Source: JBHIFB01 sp046760905 | GTDB taxonomy: Bacteria > Gemmatimonadota > CAZMKB01 | Length of the DNA: 64,000 bases | Direction: 5' to 3' | Assembly: GCA_046760905.1 (NCBI GenBank) | Contig: JBHIFB010000002.1 | Location: 1 to 64,000, forward strand | Part shown: positions 18,877 to 27,123 of the stretch, one piece after another | Layout of the letters: each line of letters starts with the position of its first letter | How positions within the stretch are numbered: the first letter of the stretch is position 1 | Translations under genes and position numbers: made by a program | The notes under the pieces: generated by a model | The model's database searches: none | Seen by the model: the letters and a program-made list of their open reading frames with translations, nothing else | Told to the model about the DNA's origin: nothing

Positions 18877-19059
18877 CTTCACCGCCACTTGCGACTTGAT
18901 GCACCTCGTGCACACATAAATACGCCTGGTTGTTTTCCCGTCTGTGATCCTGACCCGCTGAAGATTCGGTAACCACCTGCGCTTCGTCCTGTTTTTTGCG
19001 TGACTCACGTTATTACCTGTAGATGGCCGCTTCCCGCAGATCTCACATACCTTAGCCAT
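18868..19059 (-). CDS. rpmB: 50S ribosomal protein L28
   Basis: A 63-residue L28 of the zinc-ribbon type. [20 protein letters not shown] carries the first Cys pair, and [10 protein letters not shown] the second. [16 protein letters not shown] is the conserved centre. An AAGGAG site precedes the ATG. The gene stands alone on the minus strand, and its last codons overlap those of the convergent radical SAM gene. It is driven by a near-consensus promoter at 19091-19119. Confidence 0.96.
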   Translation of the reverse strand: MAKVCEICGKRPSTGNNVSHAKNRTKRRWLPNLQRVRITDGKTTRRIYVCTRCIKSQVAVKSA

Positions 19060-19090
19060 GATAGGATACTCCTTCTTAATTCGGCCTTAC

Positions 19091-19119
19091 AATATAATAA
19101 AGCGGCGGCAGCGGGTCAA
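19091..19119 (-). promoter_or_regulatory. Promoter of rpmB
   Basis: On the minus strand TTGACC (19119-19114) and TATATT (19096-19091) are 17 nt apart. A good ribosome site, AAGGAG, follows before the rpmB ATG at 19059. Confidence 0.7.
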
Positions 19120-19397
19120 CCCCTTATTCTTCCCACCACAGGCGGCCATATCACATTCCACAGTTCCCAGGCCGTGATCACAATCAAGCAGAACATCGAC
19201 ACTATCAGACGACCGGCATTAATGTAATGTTCGTAGTATATCCCAGGAGCAACCATCACCGTATCGCCATCCGAAGTTCCGTTGATTCCTGCTTGAATTG
19301 TTGAGGAGTAGGGAGGTACATTCATTATATTTACCTGGAGTGTGGAAATGCAGATCGCAGGAAGAATATTAGGAATGAGGAAAGAGTATCTGTACAT
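19116..19397 (-). pseudogene. 5' remnant of a secreted beta-helix protein gene
   Basis: Reading down the minus strand from an ATG at 19397, the peptide begins with a signal-like hydrophobic stretch (MYRYSFLIPNILPAICISTL). It continues into NVPPYSSTIQAGINGTSDGD and TVMVAPGIYYEHYIN. The pattern V-P-x-x-Y-x-T-I-Q-A-x-I-x-x-x-x-x-G-D-T-V-x-V-x-P-G-x-Y-x-E marks the first turn of many secreted parallel beta-helix proteins. After about 60 residues the match fades, with a possible frameshift near 19190, and it runs into the rpmB promoter. No downstream repeats survive, so it is a truncated relic. Confidence 0.65.
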
Positions 19398-19551
19398 TGG
19401 AATCTGCCTTATTCTCTCATCGGGGGTACAGTTGACAGTAGAAACGCTATTTGTTAATTTCATCCATAAATTGTAGCATGTCATGTGACGGTACACAGTA
19501 TCTAGCCTTACGTCATTTACTGATCTCAGAGAGAAGGAAGCAGGGTTCTGA

Positions 19552-20871
19552 ATGGCCAAGCCGAAAAGGAATACGCTCGAGGCCGGGATAGTAGAGCGCA
19601 GGGCTCTCGTCTCTGTCATCGGCCTGGGTTATGTAGGATTGCCCCTCGCACTCACTTATATAAAGGCCGGATTCAATGTCCTGGGACTTGAAGTCGACAA
19701 GCAAAAGCTCGCACTCCTCTCAAGGGGCGAATCCGGTATTGTTGACGTGGAGAATGAAGAGCTCGCAAAATGCCTCGAAAAAGATGAACTCAGGATTACA
19801 GATGATTTCTCGAGGCTGTCTGAATCGGACATCATGGCGATCTGCGTCCCGACGCCTCTTGATAAAACTAAAAGTCCGGATGTATCCTATCTCCTGGATG
19901 CGACAAAGCAGATAAAAAAATACCTTCAGAGGGGGCAGCTGGTCATTCTTGAGAGTACCACCTACCCCGGTACAACCCAAGAGCTAATATGCCCGATTCT
20001 CGAGGAGACAGGCCTCACAGTTGGTGACGACTTCTTTCTAGCATACTCCCCGGAGAGAGTGGATCCCGGAAATAGAAAATTCTCTATCGCAAACACGCCC
20101 AAGGTGCTGGGAGGCATCACTGACCGGTGCCTTTACTATGCCAAGCTCTTCTATGAGCAGGTCGTTGACAGCGTAATCCCGGTATCCAGCGCGAAATCCG
20201 CCGAGATGGTGAAGTTGCTCGAGAACACCTTCAGGAGCGTCAACATAGCACTTGTCAACGAGGTCGCACTCATGTGCAATGTCCTGGGGATCGACGTGTG
20301 GGAAGTGATAGATGCCGCTGCAACAAAGCCTTTCGGATACATGAGATTCTACCCCGGTCCGGGTCTGGGTGGGCATTGTATTCCAATCGATCCGCATTAT
20401 CTTTCATGGAAGCTCAAGAGCCTTAACTACTATGCGAGGTTTATCGAACTCGCAGGTGAGATAAACTCTAACATGCCGAGGTTCGTGATGGGGAAAGTGA
20501 TGAAGGGGCTCAATGAGGATGGTAAAAGCGTGAAAGGGTCCGGGGTTCTCGTCTTGGGTGTGGCGTATAAAGCGAATATTAATGATGTGAGGGAATCGCC
20601 GGCACTGGATATCATCCGTCTCCTCCAGGAGAGCGGGGCGGATGTTCTCTATCATGATCCCTTCGTACCATCACTCATGCTGGACGGGGAGGAATTCAAC
20701 TCGACTCCCCTCACGGGCGAGCTTCTCCAGAAGTTGGACTGTCTCGTCATCACGACCGATCACTCGGATCTCGACTATGGCTGGATAGCCTCGCATTCGA
20801 AGCTAATTGTCGATTCACGGAATGCGACCAAAAACCTGGGTCAAACGAAGGCTCGAATAGTAAGGCTATAA
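19552..20871 (+). CDS. UDP-N-acetylhexosamine 6-dehydrogenase (WbpA/TviB-like)
   Basis: A 439-residue nucleotide-sugar dehydrogenase that oxidises the C6 hydroxyl of a UDP-sugar to a uronic acid. The N-terminal NAD site is VSVIGLGYVGLPLALTYIKA. The catalytic region has LLENTFRSVNIALVNE with the conserved Glu, Lys and Asn context, and the nucleophilic Cys in GLGGHCIPIDPHYLSWK. That motif is typical of UDP-GlcNAc or UDP-ManNAc dehydrogenases rather than UDP-glucose dehydrogenase. GVAYKANINDVRESPALDI marks the C-terminal domain. With the epimerase next door it should supply a sugar for polysaccharide or glycan; no glycosyltransferases are in view. Confidence 0.9.
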   Translation: MAKPKRNTLEAGIVERRALVSVIGLGYVGLPLALTYIKAGFNVLGLEVDKQKLALLSRGESGIVDVENEELAKCLEKDELRITDDFSRLSESDIMAICVPTPLDKTKSPDVSYLLDATKQIKKYLQRGQLVILESTTYPGTTQELICPILEETGLTVGDDFFLAYSPERVDPGNRKFSIANTPKVLGGITDRCLYYAKLFYEQVVDSVIPVSSAKSAEMVKLLENTFRSVNIALVNEVALMCNVLGIDVWEVIDAAATKPFGYMRFYPGPGLGGHCIPIDPHYLSWKLKSLNYYARFIELAGEINSNMPRFVMGKVMKGLNEDGKSVKGSGVLVLGVAYKANINDVRESPALDIIRLLQESGADVLYHDPFVPSLMLDGEEFNSTPLTGELLQKLDCLVITTDHSDLDYGWIASHSKLIVDSRNATKNLGQTKARIVRL

Positions 20872-20893
20872 AATAACAAGGAGGCATCTTGGA

Positions 20894-21841
20894 ATGCGAA
20901 TACTAGTGACTGGAGGAGCGGGATTCATAGGGTCACACGTGGTCGACAGGTACATAGAGAGAGGACATGAGGTTACTGTGATCGATAACCTGTCCACCGG
21001 CAAGCGGCAGAATGTTAACAAGGATGCGAGATTCTACGAGATGGACATTCAGGATCCTTCGCTGAGAGGCATCTTTGAACATGGTTGTTTTGATGTCGTA
21101 AACCACCATGCGGCGCAGATAGATGTGAGGGTGAGCGTGGCCGATCCCATTAGAGACGCGAGGACGAACGTCCTCGGTTTTCTCAACATCATGGAGAACG
21201 TGAAACGATTCGATGTGGGAAGAACGATCCTGATCTCCTCCGGGGGGGTAATCTACGGTGAAACACCCGATGAACCGGCAACGGAAGTATCGCTCAAACG
21301 TCCCTTTTCTCCTTATGGAGTCACGAAGTATGCCTCGGAACAGTATCTATTCTACTACCACAATGTGCATGGCATAGAAGGCGTTACTCTCCGGTACAGT
21401 AACGTATACGGTCCACGTCAGGATCCTTTTGGTGAGGCCGGAGTCGTTGCGATATTCTCGAAGAATCTCCTGAAGGGGGAAACACTCACCATATACGGCG
21501 ACGGAGAGCAGGAGAGAGATTACGTGTTCGTCGATGATGTGGTGGAAGCTAACATGATCATGACCGAATCCAAGCTGAGCAATGCCTGTGACAGTGTCGA
21601 TGACCTGGCCTTCAACGTCGGAACGGGATCGTCCGCCAGCGTGAACGAGCTCGCAAGGATTATGATAGAAATCGCCGGCTCGAATAGCAAGCCGGTTTAT
21701 GCACCCCCACGGGCGGGTGAGCTTCTGAGAAACTGCCTGAGCTGTGACAGGATCACCTCGCATTTCGACTGGCGGGTAAAGACCGCATTCAGACAGGGTC
21801 TTGAGAAGACTTACAACTGGTTCGCCGAGCAGAATATTTAA
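20894..21841 (+). CDS. NAD-dependent epimerase/dehydratase (UDP-glucose 4-epimerase-like)
   Basis: A 315-residue extended short-chain dehydrogenase. The glycine-rich motif is ILVTGGAGFIGSHVVDRYIE, with acidic NAD ribose contact in VIDNLSTGK. The active site shows Ser in LISSGGVIYGE and the YxxxK pair in PYGVTKYASEQ. NVYGPRQDPFGEAGVV and DGEQERDYVFVDDVV are family landmarks. It is likely a 4-epimerase of a UDP-hexose or UDP-uronate, working with the dehydrogenase 23 nt upstream. The exact substrate cannot be read from sequence. Confidence 0.88.
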   Translation: MRILVTGGAGFIGSHVVDRYIERGHEVTVIDNLSTGKRQNVNKDARFYEMDIQDPSLRGIFEHGCFDVVNHHAAQIDVRVSVADPIRDARTNVLGFLNIMENVKRFDVGRTILISSGGVIYGETPDEPATEVSLKRPFSPYGVTKYASEQYLFYYHNVHGIEGVTLRYSNVYGPRQDPFGEAGVVAIFSKNLLKGETLTIYGDGEQERDYVFVDDVVEANMIMTESKLSNACDSVDDLAFNVGTGSSASVNELARIMIEIAGSNSKPVYAPPRAGELLRNCLSCDRITSHFDWRVKTAFRQGLEKTYNWFAEQNI

Positions 21842-21850
21842 AGGCGGTTT

Positions 21851-22576
21851 ATGATGGAATATTACACAGTGATGCTCTCGCTCATGCTTCAGGGGGGTAG
21901 TGGGAACGGATTCGGAGAGATTTTATTGAGAACAGGCGCATTCGCGAAAGTAATACTTTTGATTATATTCTTCCTCTCTGTCTTCGCCTGGGCTATCATG
22001 TATCATAAGTACCGCTTGTTAAAGAGGGTGGGAATGGAAAATGGCAGATTCCTCGCCCTTTTCAGAAAAGCGAATGCACTGGAAGATGCCCTCACCGCCT
22101 CCAGGGAATTCTCTCGCTCCACCCTGCTCAAGCTGATGAACGCTGGCTACAGAGAGCTCAAAGAGCTTGCTAACATCAACCACTCATCCGGTAACAGCAT
22201 AAACAGCTCCGGGGTACGGGAAGACATCCTCATGACCCTTGAGAGAGCGATATCGGGAGAACTCAGAGAGCTCGAGAGATATCTCGTCTTTCTTGCCATA
22301 GTCTCCACTATAGCTCCTTTTCTGGGACTTCTGGGCACCGTTTGGGGTATTATGCATGCGTTCATGGATATAGGAACTTACGGCTCGGCGAATCTCAGCG
22401 TCGTGGGACCAGGGATCGCTGAGGCACTTATCACAACCATCGCCGGACTCGGTGCGGCCATTCCTGCTGTTATGGGGTATAATTATTTCGTGAGCAAGGT
22501 CAAATCGATGACCGATGAGATGGATAATTTCGCAAGCGAGTTCATGAGCAGCCTCATAAAACGGGGTGTTATGTGA
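21851..22576 (+). CDS. tolQ: Tol system proton channel TolQ
   Basis: A 241-residue inner-membrane protein of the MotA/TolQ/ExbB family. Three membrane segments are visible, near residues 30-52, about 150-172 (LVFLAIVSTIAPFLGLLGTV) and about 190-215 (EALITTIAGLGAAIPAV). The cytoplasmic loop lies between the first two. TolQ with TolR uses proton flow to drive TolA. The stop overlaps the tolR start. The order Q-R-A-B supports Tol rather than ExbB. Confidence 0.92.
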   Translation: MMEYYTVMLSLMLQGGSGNGFGEILLRTGAFAKVILLIIFFLSVFAWAIMYHKYRLLKRVGMENGRFLALFRKANALEDALTASREFSRSTLLKLMNAGYRELKELANINHSSGNSINSSGVREDILMTLERAISGELRELERYLVFLAIVSTIAPFLGLLGTVWGIMHAFMDIGTYGSANLSVVGPGIAEALITTIAGLGAAIPAVMGYNYFVSKVKSMTDEMDNFASEFMSSLIKRGVM

Positions 22577-22980
22577 GACGAAGAAAACTCCCGACAGCGA
22601 TGTCCGACATCAATGTGACGAATCTCGTTGATGTGACACTGGTCTTACTCATAATCATCATGATCACCGCACCGCTCATGCAGACGGGTCTAGATATACA
22701 TCTTCCGAAGGCGACCGCCACGAAAAAGGATATTTTCGAAGGTATTATAGTGAACATGACCAAAGATGGCGCCATCTACCTGGGGAATAAGAAGGTGAGC
22801 AGAAAGGAGTTTGAGCCTGAGTTCAGGAAACTCCTGGCAGAGAGCCAGAGTGGCCCGGTGTATCTGAAAGCCGACGAAGAAGTCCCATATGGTGAAGTTG
22901 TGTCCCTCATCGGTTTGATGAAGAATGTTGGTACCGGTGAGCTGGGATTGATAACAGAGCCTGAGGTGGAGAGGAGGTAG
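22573..22980 (+). CDS. tolR: Tol system protein TolR
   Basis: A 135-residue ExbD/TolR protein. A short cytoplasmic N-terminus is followed by one membrane segment, NLVDVTLVLLIIIMITAPLM, with the conserved proton-path Asp at residue 20. The periplasmic domain follows. GTG start overlaps the tolQ stop by four bases. Length is typical. Confidence 0.92.
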   Translation: MRRRKLPTAMSDINVTNLVDVTLVLLIIIMITAPLMQTGLDIHLPKATATKKDIFEGIIVNMTKDGAIYLGNKKVSRKEFEPEFRKLLAESQSGPVYLKADEEVPYGEVVSLIGLMKNVGTGELGLITEPEVERR

Positions 22981-22994
22981 GGGGTGATCCGAGA

Positions 22995-23600
22995 ATGCGA
23001 AAGGCGCTTCTTTTCTCCTTCGTTTCACACATTCTCTTGGTGGTAGCTCTTGTGATAGGCGGGCTGGGCAGAGGTTCCGCCCAGGCGCCCCCAAAGGTGT
23101 ACAAGATCAAACTGGTCAGTGCACCCCCAGCTCCCAAAGAGAAAAAGAAGCCGACCAGGGAAACAGGCAATGTAACTCCTCCTCCCCCGGTGAAGGTTAA
23201 AAAGATAAGGCCCAAAAGGAAGAAGGTGGAGGAACGGATAAAGAAGGAGGTATCACGGAGGCCCAAGGTAAAAGACAGCGGTGAGAAGAAGGGCGTGGGA
23301 GGTGTCGAGCTTGAGGGGGAGGAATTCCCGTTCCCGTATTACCTCGAACTCTTCGTCACTAAGATCAGCCGTAACTGGAAGAATCCGGTCAACCAGCCTG
23401 AAAACGAACTCTCTGCTCTGGTGTATTTCAGGATAACGAGAACAGGGAGGATTTCGGATATATCGCTCAAGAAGGGCTCGGGGAATTTTATTTACGATCA
23501 AGCGGCTATGAGAGCCGTGCTCGCCTCGAACCCGCTTCCGCCTCTGCCGGACGGGTATGCCGGAGATTTCCTGGGAGTAACCTGTGAAATCGTACCTTAA
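22995..23600 (+). CDS. TolA/TonB-like periplasmic energy transducer
   Basis: A 201-residue protein with an N-terminal membrane anchor (about 5-25). A Pro/Lys-rich linker follows (about 40-100, APPAPKEKKKP, then PPPPVKVKKIRPKRKK). The C-terminal TonB-like domain contains ALVYFRITRTGRISDISLKK and AAMRAVLASNPLPPLPDGY. Position between tolR and tolB implies the TolA role of reaching across the periplasm, though the C-terminus is of the TonB type. It overlaps the tolB start by 17 nt. Confidence 0.85.
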   Translation: MRKALLFSFVSHILLVVALVIGGLGRGSAQAPPKVYKIKLVSAPPAPKEKKKPTRETGNVTPPPPVKVKKIRPKRKKVEERIKKEVSRRPKVKDSGEKKGVGGVELEGEEFPFPYYLELFVTKISRNWKNPVNQPENELSALVYFRITRTGRISDISLKKGSGNFIYDQAAMRAVLASNPLPPLPDGYAGDFLGVTCEIVP

Positions 23601-24918
23601 TTATTTACTGCCGGTACTTGCATTACTGGCCGCAGTAAGCTTTCTCTTCAATGCAGCCCCAGGTCAGGAGGAGATACGGGTCAAGATCGGCTCCTCAGGC
23701 AGGGGTGAGATAAGGCTGGGCGTTGAGCCCTTCCAGATGAAGTCCAACCAGGGAGAGTTAAAACAGTACCAGCAGGTCGCCTACTCCGTCATCCTGGCGG
23801 ATCTTCGATTTTCACTTCGGTTGGATGTCGTTGAACTCGATGAGCCCCTCAGGTTAAATTCAAATCCCGACCCAAAAATAGCACGAGAAAAGCGATCTAA
23901 AGCGTGGCTTGAAAGAGGTGTAGATGTCCTCGTCCGGGGAGAAATCTCCAGAGAGGGCCGGGAGTTAGAGCTTGGTATCGCCCTTGAAGGACCATCAAGC
24001 AAATCGCCGGTACTGGAGCGGACATATAAGGCCCGGAGGTCCGACTTCAGGAAAGTCATTCACAAGATATCAGATGACATCATATACGCGATGACAGGCG
24101 AGCGGGGGATCAGTCAGACAAGTATCGGATTTATTTCGAAGAGAACCGGGACCAAGGAACTGTTCATCTCCGACTACGACGGCTTCAACGAGAGGCAACT
24201 CACGAGAAATCGCTCGATAAACCTTTCACCCGAGTGGTCTCCTTTTGGTGATGAGATCATATTCACCTCTTTCAGGGAAGGGAATCCTGATCTCTATATA
24301 ATAAATGTGAAAAACGGCGCAGTCCGGAAATACATCAATTATCCGGGTATCAACAGTGCCGCTGCATGGTCCCCTGATGGGAAGGAGATCGCAGTGACAC
24401 TCAGCAAGGATGGTAACCCGGAGATCTACATAGTGGAATTCTGGACCGGCAAGATACGGAGGCTCACTTACAGTAAAGGCATCGACACCTCGCCTGCCTG
24501 GTCGCCGACGGGAAAGGAGATCGCTTTCACGTCCGATCGGGCCGGAACTCCTGCCATATATGTCATGGACAGGGATGGGTCGAACGTGAGAAGACTCACC
24601 TTTGTAGGAAATTACAATGCCTCACCCGCCTGGTCCCCACTGGGAGATCGTATCGCCTTTGTGGGGAGAAGCGTTGATGAGGGAAACACAGATCTCTACG
24701 TTGTAGACGTCACGGATGAAGAGGTTATGAGAATTTCAGCAATCGGTGATAACGTCGATCCAGATTGGTCTCCCGATGGATATCACATTGCCTTCGCTTC
24801 CAACAGGGATGGCGCCTATGACATATACACCATCACGTGGGATGGTGCACAACTCAGGCGGATTACTTACAGCGGACAGAACTATTCTCCGACGTGGTCG
24901 CCAGTGATGATCGAATAA
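23584..24918 (+). CDS. tolB: Tol-Pal system beta-propeller protein TolB
   Basis: A 444-residue periplasmic protein with an N-terminal signal peptide (LNYLLPVLALLAAVSFLF). A TolB N-terminal alpha/beta domain runs to about residue 170. A six-bladed propeller follows, made of WD40-like PD40 repeats with the motif S-P-x-W-S-P-x-G (for example SAAAWSPDGKEIAVT and TSPAWSPTGKEIAFTS). TolB normally binds Pal and outer-membrane partners. GTG start at 23584 lies inside the preceding gene. Confidence 0.95.
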   Translation: MKSYLNYLLPVLALLAAVSFLFNAAPGQEEIRVKIGSSGRGEIRLGVEPFQMKSNQGELKQYQQVAYSVILADLRFSLRLDVVELDEPLRLNSNPDPKIAREKRSKAWLERGVDVLVRGEISREGRELELGIALEGPSSKSPVLERTYKARRSDFRKVIHKISDDIIYAMTGERGISQTSIGFISKRTGTKELFISDYDGFNERQLTRNRSINLSPEWSPFGDEIIFTSFREGNPDLYIINVKNGAVRKYINYPGINSAAAWSPDGKEIAVTLSKDGNPEIYIVEFWTGKIRRLTYSKGIDTSPAWSPTGKEIAFTSDRAGTPAIYVMDRDGSNVRRLTFVGNYNASPAWSPLGDRIAFVGRSVDEGNTDLYVVDVTDEEVMRISAIGDNVDPDWSPDGYHIAFASNRDGAYDIYTITWDGAQLRRITYSGQNYSPTWSPVMIE

Positions 24919-24963
24919 TCATGCTCACGCCGTAAAAGCGGGAGCAGAAAGAGGGTGATAATA

Positions 24964-25779
24964 GTGAAAGAAGTGAGCTGGTACACACTGACAGCTTTCT
25001 CTGTGCTGGTTATCTCAGTAGGGTGTGCAACACACAAGGACATTGTGAGGTTGGAACAGAGGCTGAGTGCCTCTGAGGAGAGGGAACAGTACCTCCAGCA
25101 GAAAGTTGCGAACCTGGACAGCCTCGCGACTGAACAGGCGAATCTTCTCTACAGCATAAGAGCGGAACTCAGGACAGGGCTAGATATGGTTGCAAGGAAC
25201 ATGGAGGCGGTAGGGGAGGTCGTGAAATACGGCGAAAGGGAGGATTATAGCCTGGGGCCTCTGGCCAGGGAGGCGGAGGAAGCAGGAGATCAACAACCAG
25301 CCGAGATGACTCCGAAGGACGAGGAGATTCTGGTCGCTGAAGGGGAACTCACACCACAGGCACCATCCGAAGAGCCGGTCAAGCAGCCTGAAGAATCGGG
25401 GGAAACCCAGGGGCGAACTATGTACGACACGGCTTATCTGGATATGGTAAGAGGCAATTATGATCTTGCGATACAGGGGTTTCTGCGGTTTATCGAGATC
25501 GGATCCCGGGAAGAGCTGAAGGACAATGCGCAATACTGGATAGGGGAGAGCTATTATGCAATGGGTAAGTACGATGAGGCTATCGCTGCCTTCCAGAAGG
25601 TAATCGATGAATATCCGAGGGGAAACAAAGTGCCTTCCGCACTGTTCAAAATAGGGAAGTGTTACTACGAGCTGGATGACTCCGAAGAAGCCTCGAGGTA
25701 TTTTCAGTCGGTAGTCGGGGGGTACCCTCATTCTGAGGAGGCGCAGCTCGCGAGAGAATACCTTACAGACCTGAGGTGA
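24964..25779 (+). CDS. cpoB: Cell division coordinator CpoB / YbgF-like lipoprotein
   Basis: A protein of about 271 residues with a lipoprotein signal ending LVISVGC, so it is probably anchored by lipidated Cys. A coiled coil follows (RLEQRLSASEEREQYLQQKV), then an acidic linker. Three TPR units are at the C-terminus (ARG-like tandem DEAIAAFQKVIDEYPRGNKV and ALFKIGKCYYELDDSEEA), as in YbgF/CpoB, which connects Tol to peptidoglycan synthases. GTG 24964 fits GAGG at 24951; GTG 24955 is the alternative. Pal, expected between tolB and this gene, is absent. Confidence 0.87.
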   Translation: MKEVSWYTLTAFSVLVISVGCATHKDIVRLEQRLSASEEREQYLQQKVANLDSLATEQANLLYSIRAELRTGLDMVARNMEAVGEVVKYGEREDYSLGPLAREAEEAGDQQPAEMTPKDEEILVAEGELTPQAPSEEPVKQPEESGETQGRTMYDTAYLDMVRGNYDLAIQGFLRFIEIGSREELKDNAQYWIGESYYAMGKYDEAIAAFQKVIDEYPRGNKVPSALFKIGKCYYELDDSEEASRYFQSVVGGYPHSEEAQLAREYLTDLR

Positions 25780-25782
25780 ACT

Positions 25783-26268
25783 ATGAAGTGCCCATACTGC
25801 GGTCATGAGGAAGATAAGGTTGTTGACTCTCGCTCATCGAGGGAGGGAAAGGCTGTGAGGAGGAGGAGGGAGTGTCTTAAGTGCAAGAAGAGGTATACCA
25901 CATACGAGTACATTGAACAGGTACCGTTGATGGTTGTGAAAAGGGATGGGAAGAGGGAGCCTTTCGACAGGCAGAAGCTCTTGATCGGCATAGTCACCGC
26001 CTGTAAGAAGAGACCGATCACCACTGAGATGATCGAGGGCATTGTCGATGAGATCGAGAGGGATCTGGAGAGCCTCGAGCTGAAGGAGATCGAAAGCATC
26101 GAGCTCGGGAAGAAAGTCATGGAGAAACTCCAGGCGATCGACCATGTAGCATACGTCCGCTTCGCCTCCGTATACAGGAAGTTCAAAGACACGACGGAGT
26201 TTCTTCGGGAGATCGAGGAGCTCCTCGGTCAGAGAGCGACTTCCTCCGGGGAGAGGAAAGGAAAATAA
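25783..26268 (+). CDS. nrdR: Transcriptional repressor NrdR
   Basis: A 161-residue NrdR. The zinc ribbon has [17 protein letters not shown] and [14 protein letters not shown], giving four Cys ligands. The ATP-cone domain follows ([20 protein letters not shown]). NrdR senses dATP/ATP and represses ribonucleotide reductase genes; none is in this window. It starts four nt after cpoB. Length is standard. Confidence 0.95.
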   Translation: MKCPYCGHEEDKVVDSRSSREGKAVRRRRECLKCKKRYTTYEYIEQVPLMVVKRDGKREPFDRQKLLIGIVTACKKRPITTEMIEGIVDEIERDLESLELKEIESIELGKKVMEKLQAIDHVAYVRFASVYRKFKDTTEFLREIEELLGQRATSSGERKGK

Positions 26269-26283
26269 TAAGCAGGGAGAGAG

Positions 26284-27123
26284 ATGGACACGGGAGAGGA
26301 GAAGCGAGAACTTATTAAGCACCAGGAACCGGCTGTTACCCGGGAATCACTGCACGTGAAGAGATCCGATCTCTCAGCTGAGGATGAACTGGCTGAGATG
26401 TCGTTCCTCGATCACCTCGAGGAGCTGAGGATGCGGTTGCTATGGTCGATTGGGACAGTGTTTGTGATGACAATCCTTGGCTTCGTGATCACGCAGAGAG
26501 GAGGAGTCATTGCCTTCCTCACGCGCCCCGTTCTGCCGTATCTGGAGTCCTCGAAGCTCGCCTACCTCAGCCCGACCGAACCGATTATAATGACATTCAA
26601 GGTGTCCTTCTTTCTCGGGCTCCTGCTTTCGCTGCCAGTACTCTTCTACCATTTCTGGGCATTCATCGCTCCTGCGCTACTCAAGGAGGAGAAGAGAATA
26701 TTCTTCCCGGCAATTTTCTTCTCCGTTATCCTCTTCGGGCTGGGAGTCGTCATGGCATTCTTCGTAGTCATGCCGATGGGTCTGAAATTCCTCCTGTCTT
26801 TCCAGACCCAAAGCCTCAAGCCCATGATAACAATCAGGGAGTATCTGAAATTCGCCACGAACATGTCACTCGTGTTCGGTGCCGTATTCGAACTACCCCT
26901 TGTGATAGTGATCCTCACAAAGCTGGGAATAGTTACACCTCGGACGTTGAGGACGAAGAGACGGTATGCTATCGTTTCCATATGCATCTTCTCGGCTATT
27001 CTCACCCCTGCTGATATACTGACCATGATGATGATGTGCCTGCCGCTTCTGCTGCTCTTCGAGGTGAGTGTATGGCTTTCGGCGTTGATATACAGAAGAA
27101 GGGAATCAGAGCTGGCTGGATAG
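26284..27123 (+). CDS. tatC: Sec-independent protein translocase TatC
   Basis: A 279-residue polytopic protein that recognises twin-arginine signals. The N-terminal extension of about 40 charged residues precedes the conserved FLDHLEELRMRL. Six hydrophobic segments follow, with PTEPIIMTFKVSFFLGLL and FVVMPMGLKFLLSF among the family landmarks. The partner tatA lies about 20 kb away at 47399-47602. The 3' end overlaps lptD by about 50 nt. Confidence 0.93.
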   Translation: MDTGEEKRELIKHQEPAVTRESLHVKRSDLSAEDELAEMSFLDHLEELRMRLLWSIGTVFVMTILGFVITQRGGVIAFLTRPVLPYLESSKLAYLSPTEPIIMTFKVSFFLGLLLSLPVLFYHFWAFIAPALLKEEKRIFFPAIFFSVILFGLGVVMAFFVVMPMGLKFLLSFQTQSLKPMITIREYLKFATNMSLVFGAVFELPLVIVILTKLGIVTPRTLRTKRRYAIVSICIFSAILTPADILTMMMMCLPLLLLFEVSVWLSALIYRRRESELAG

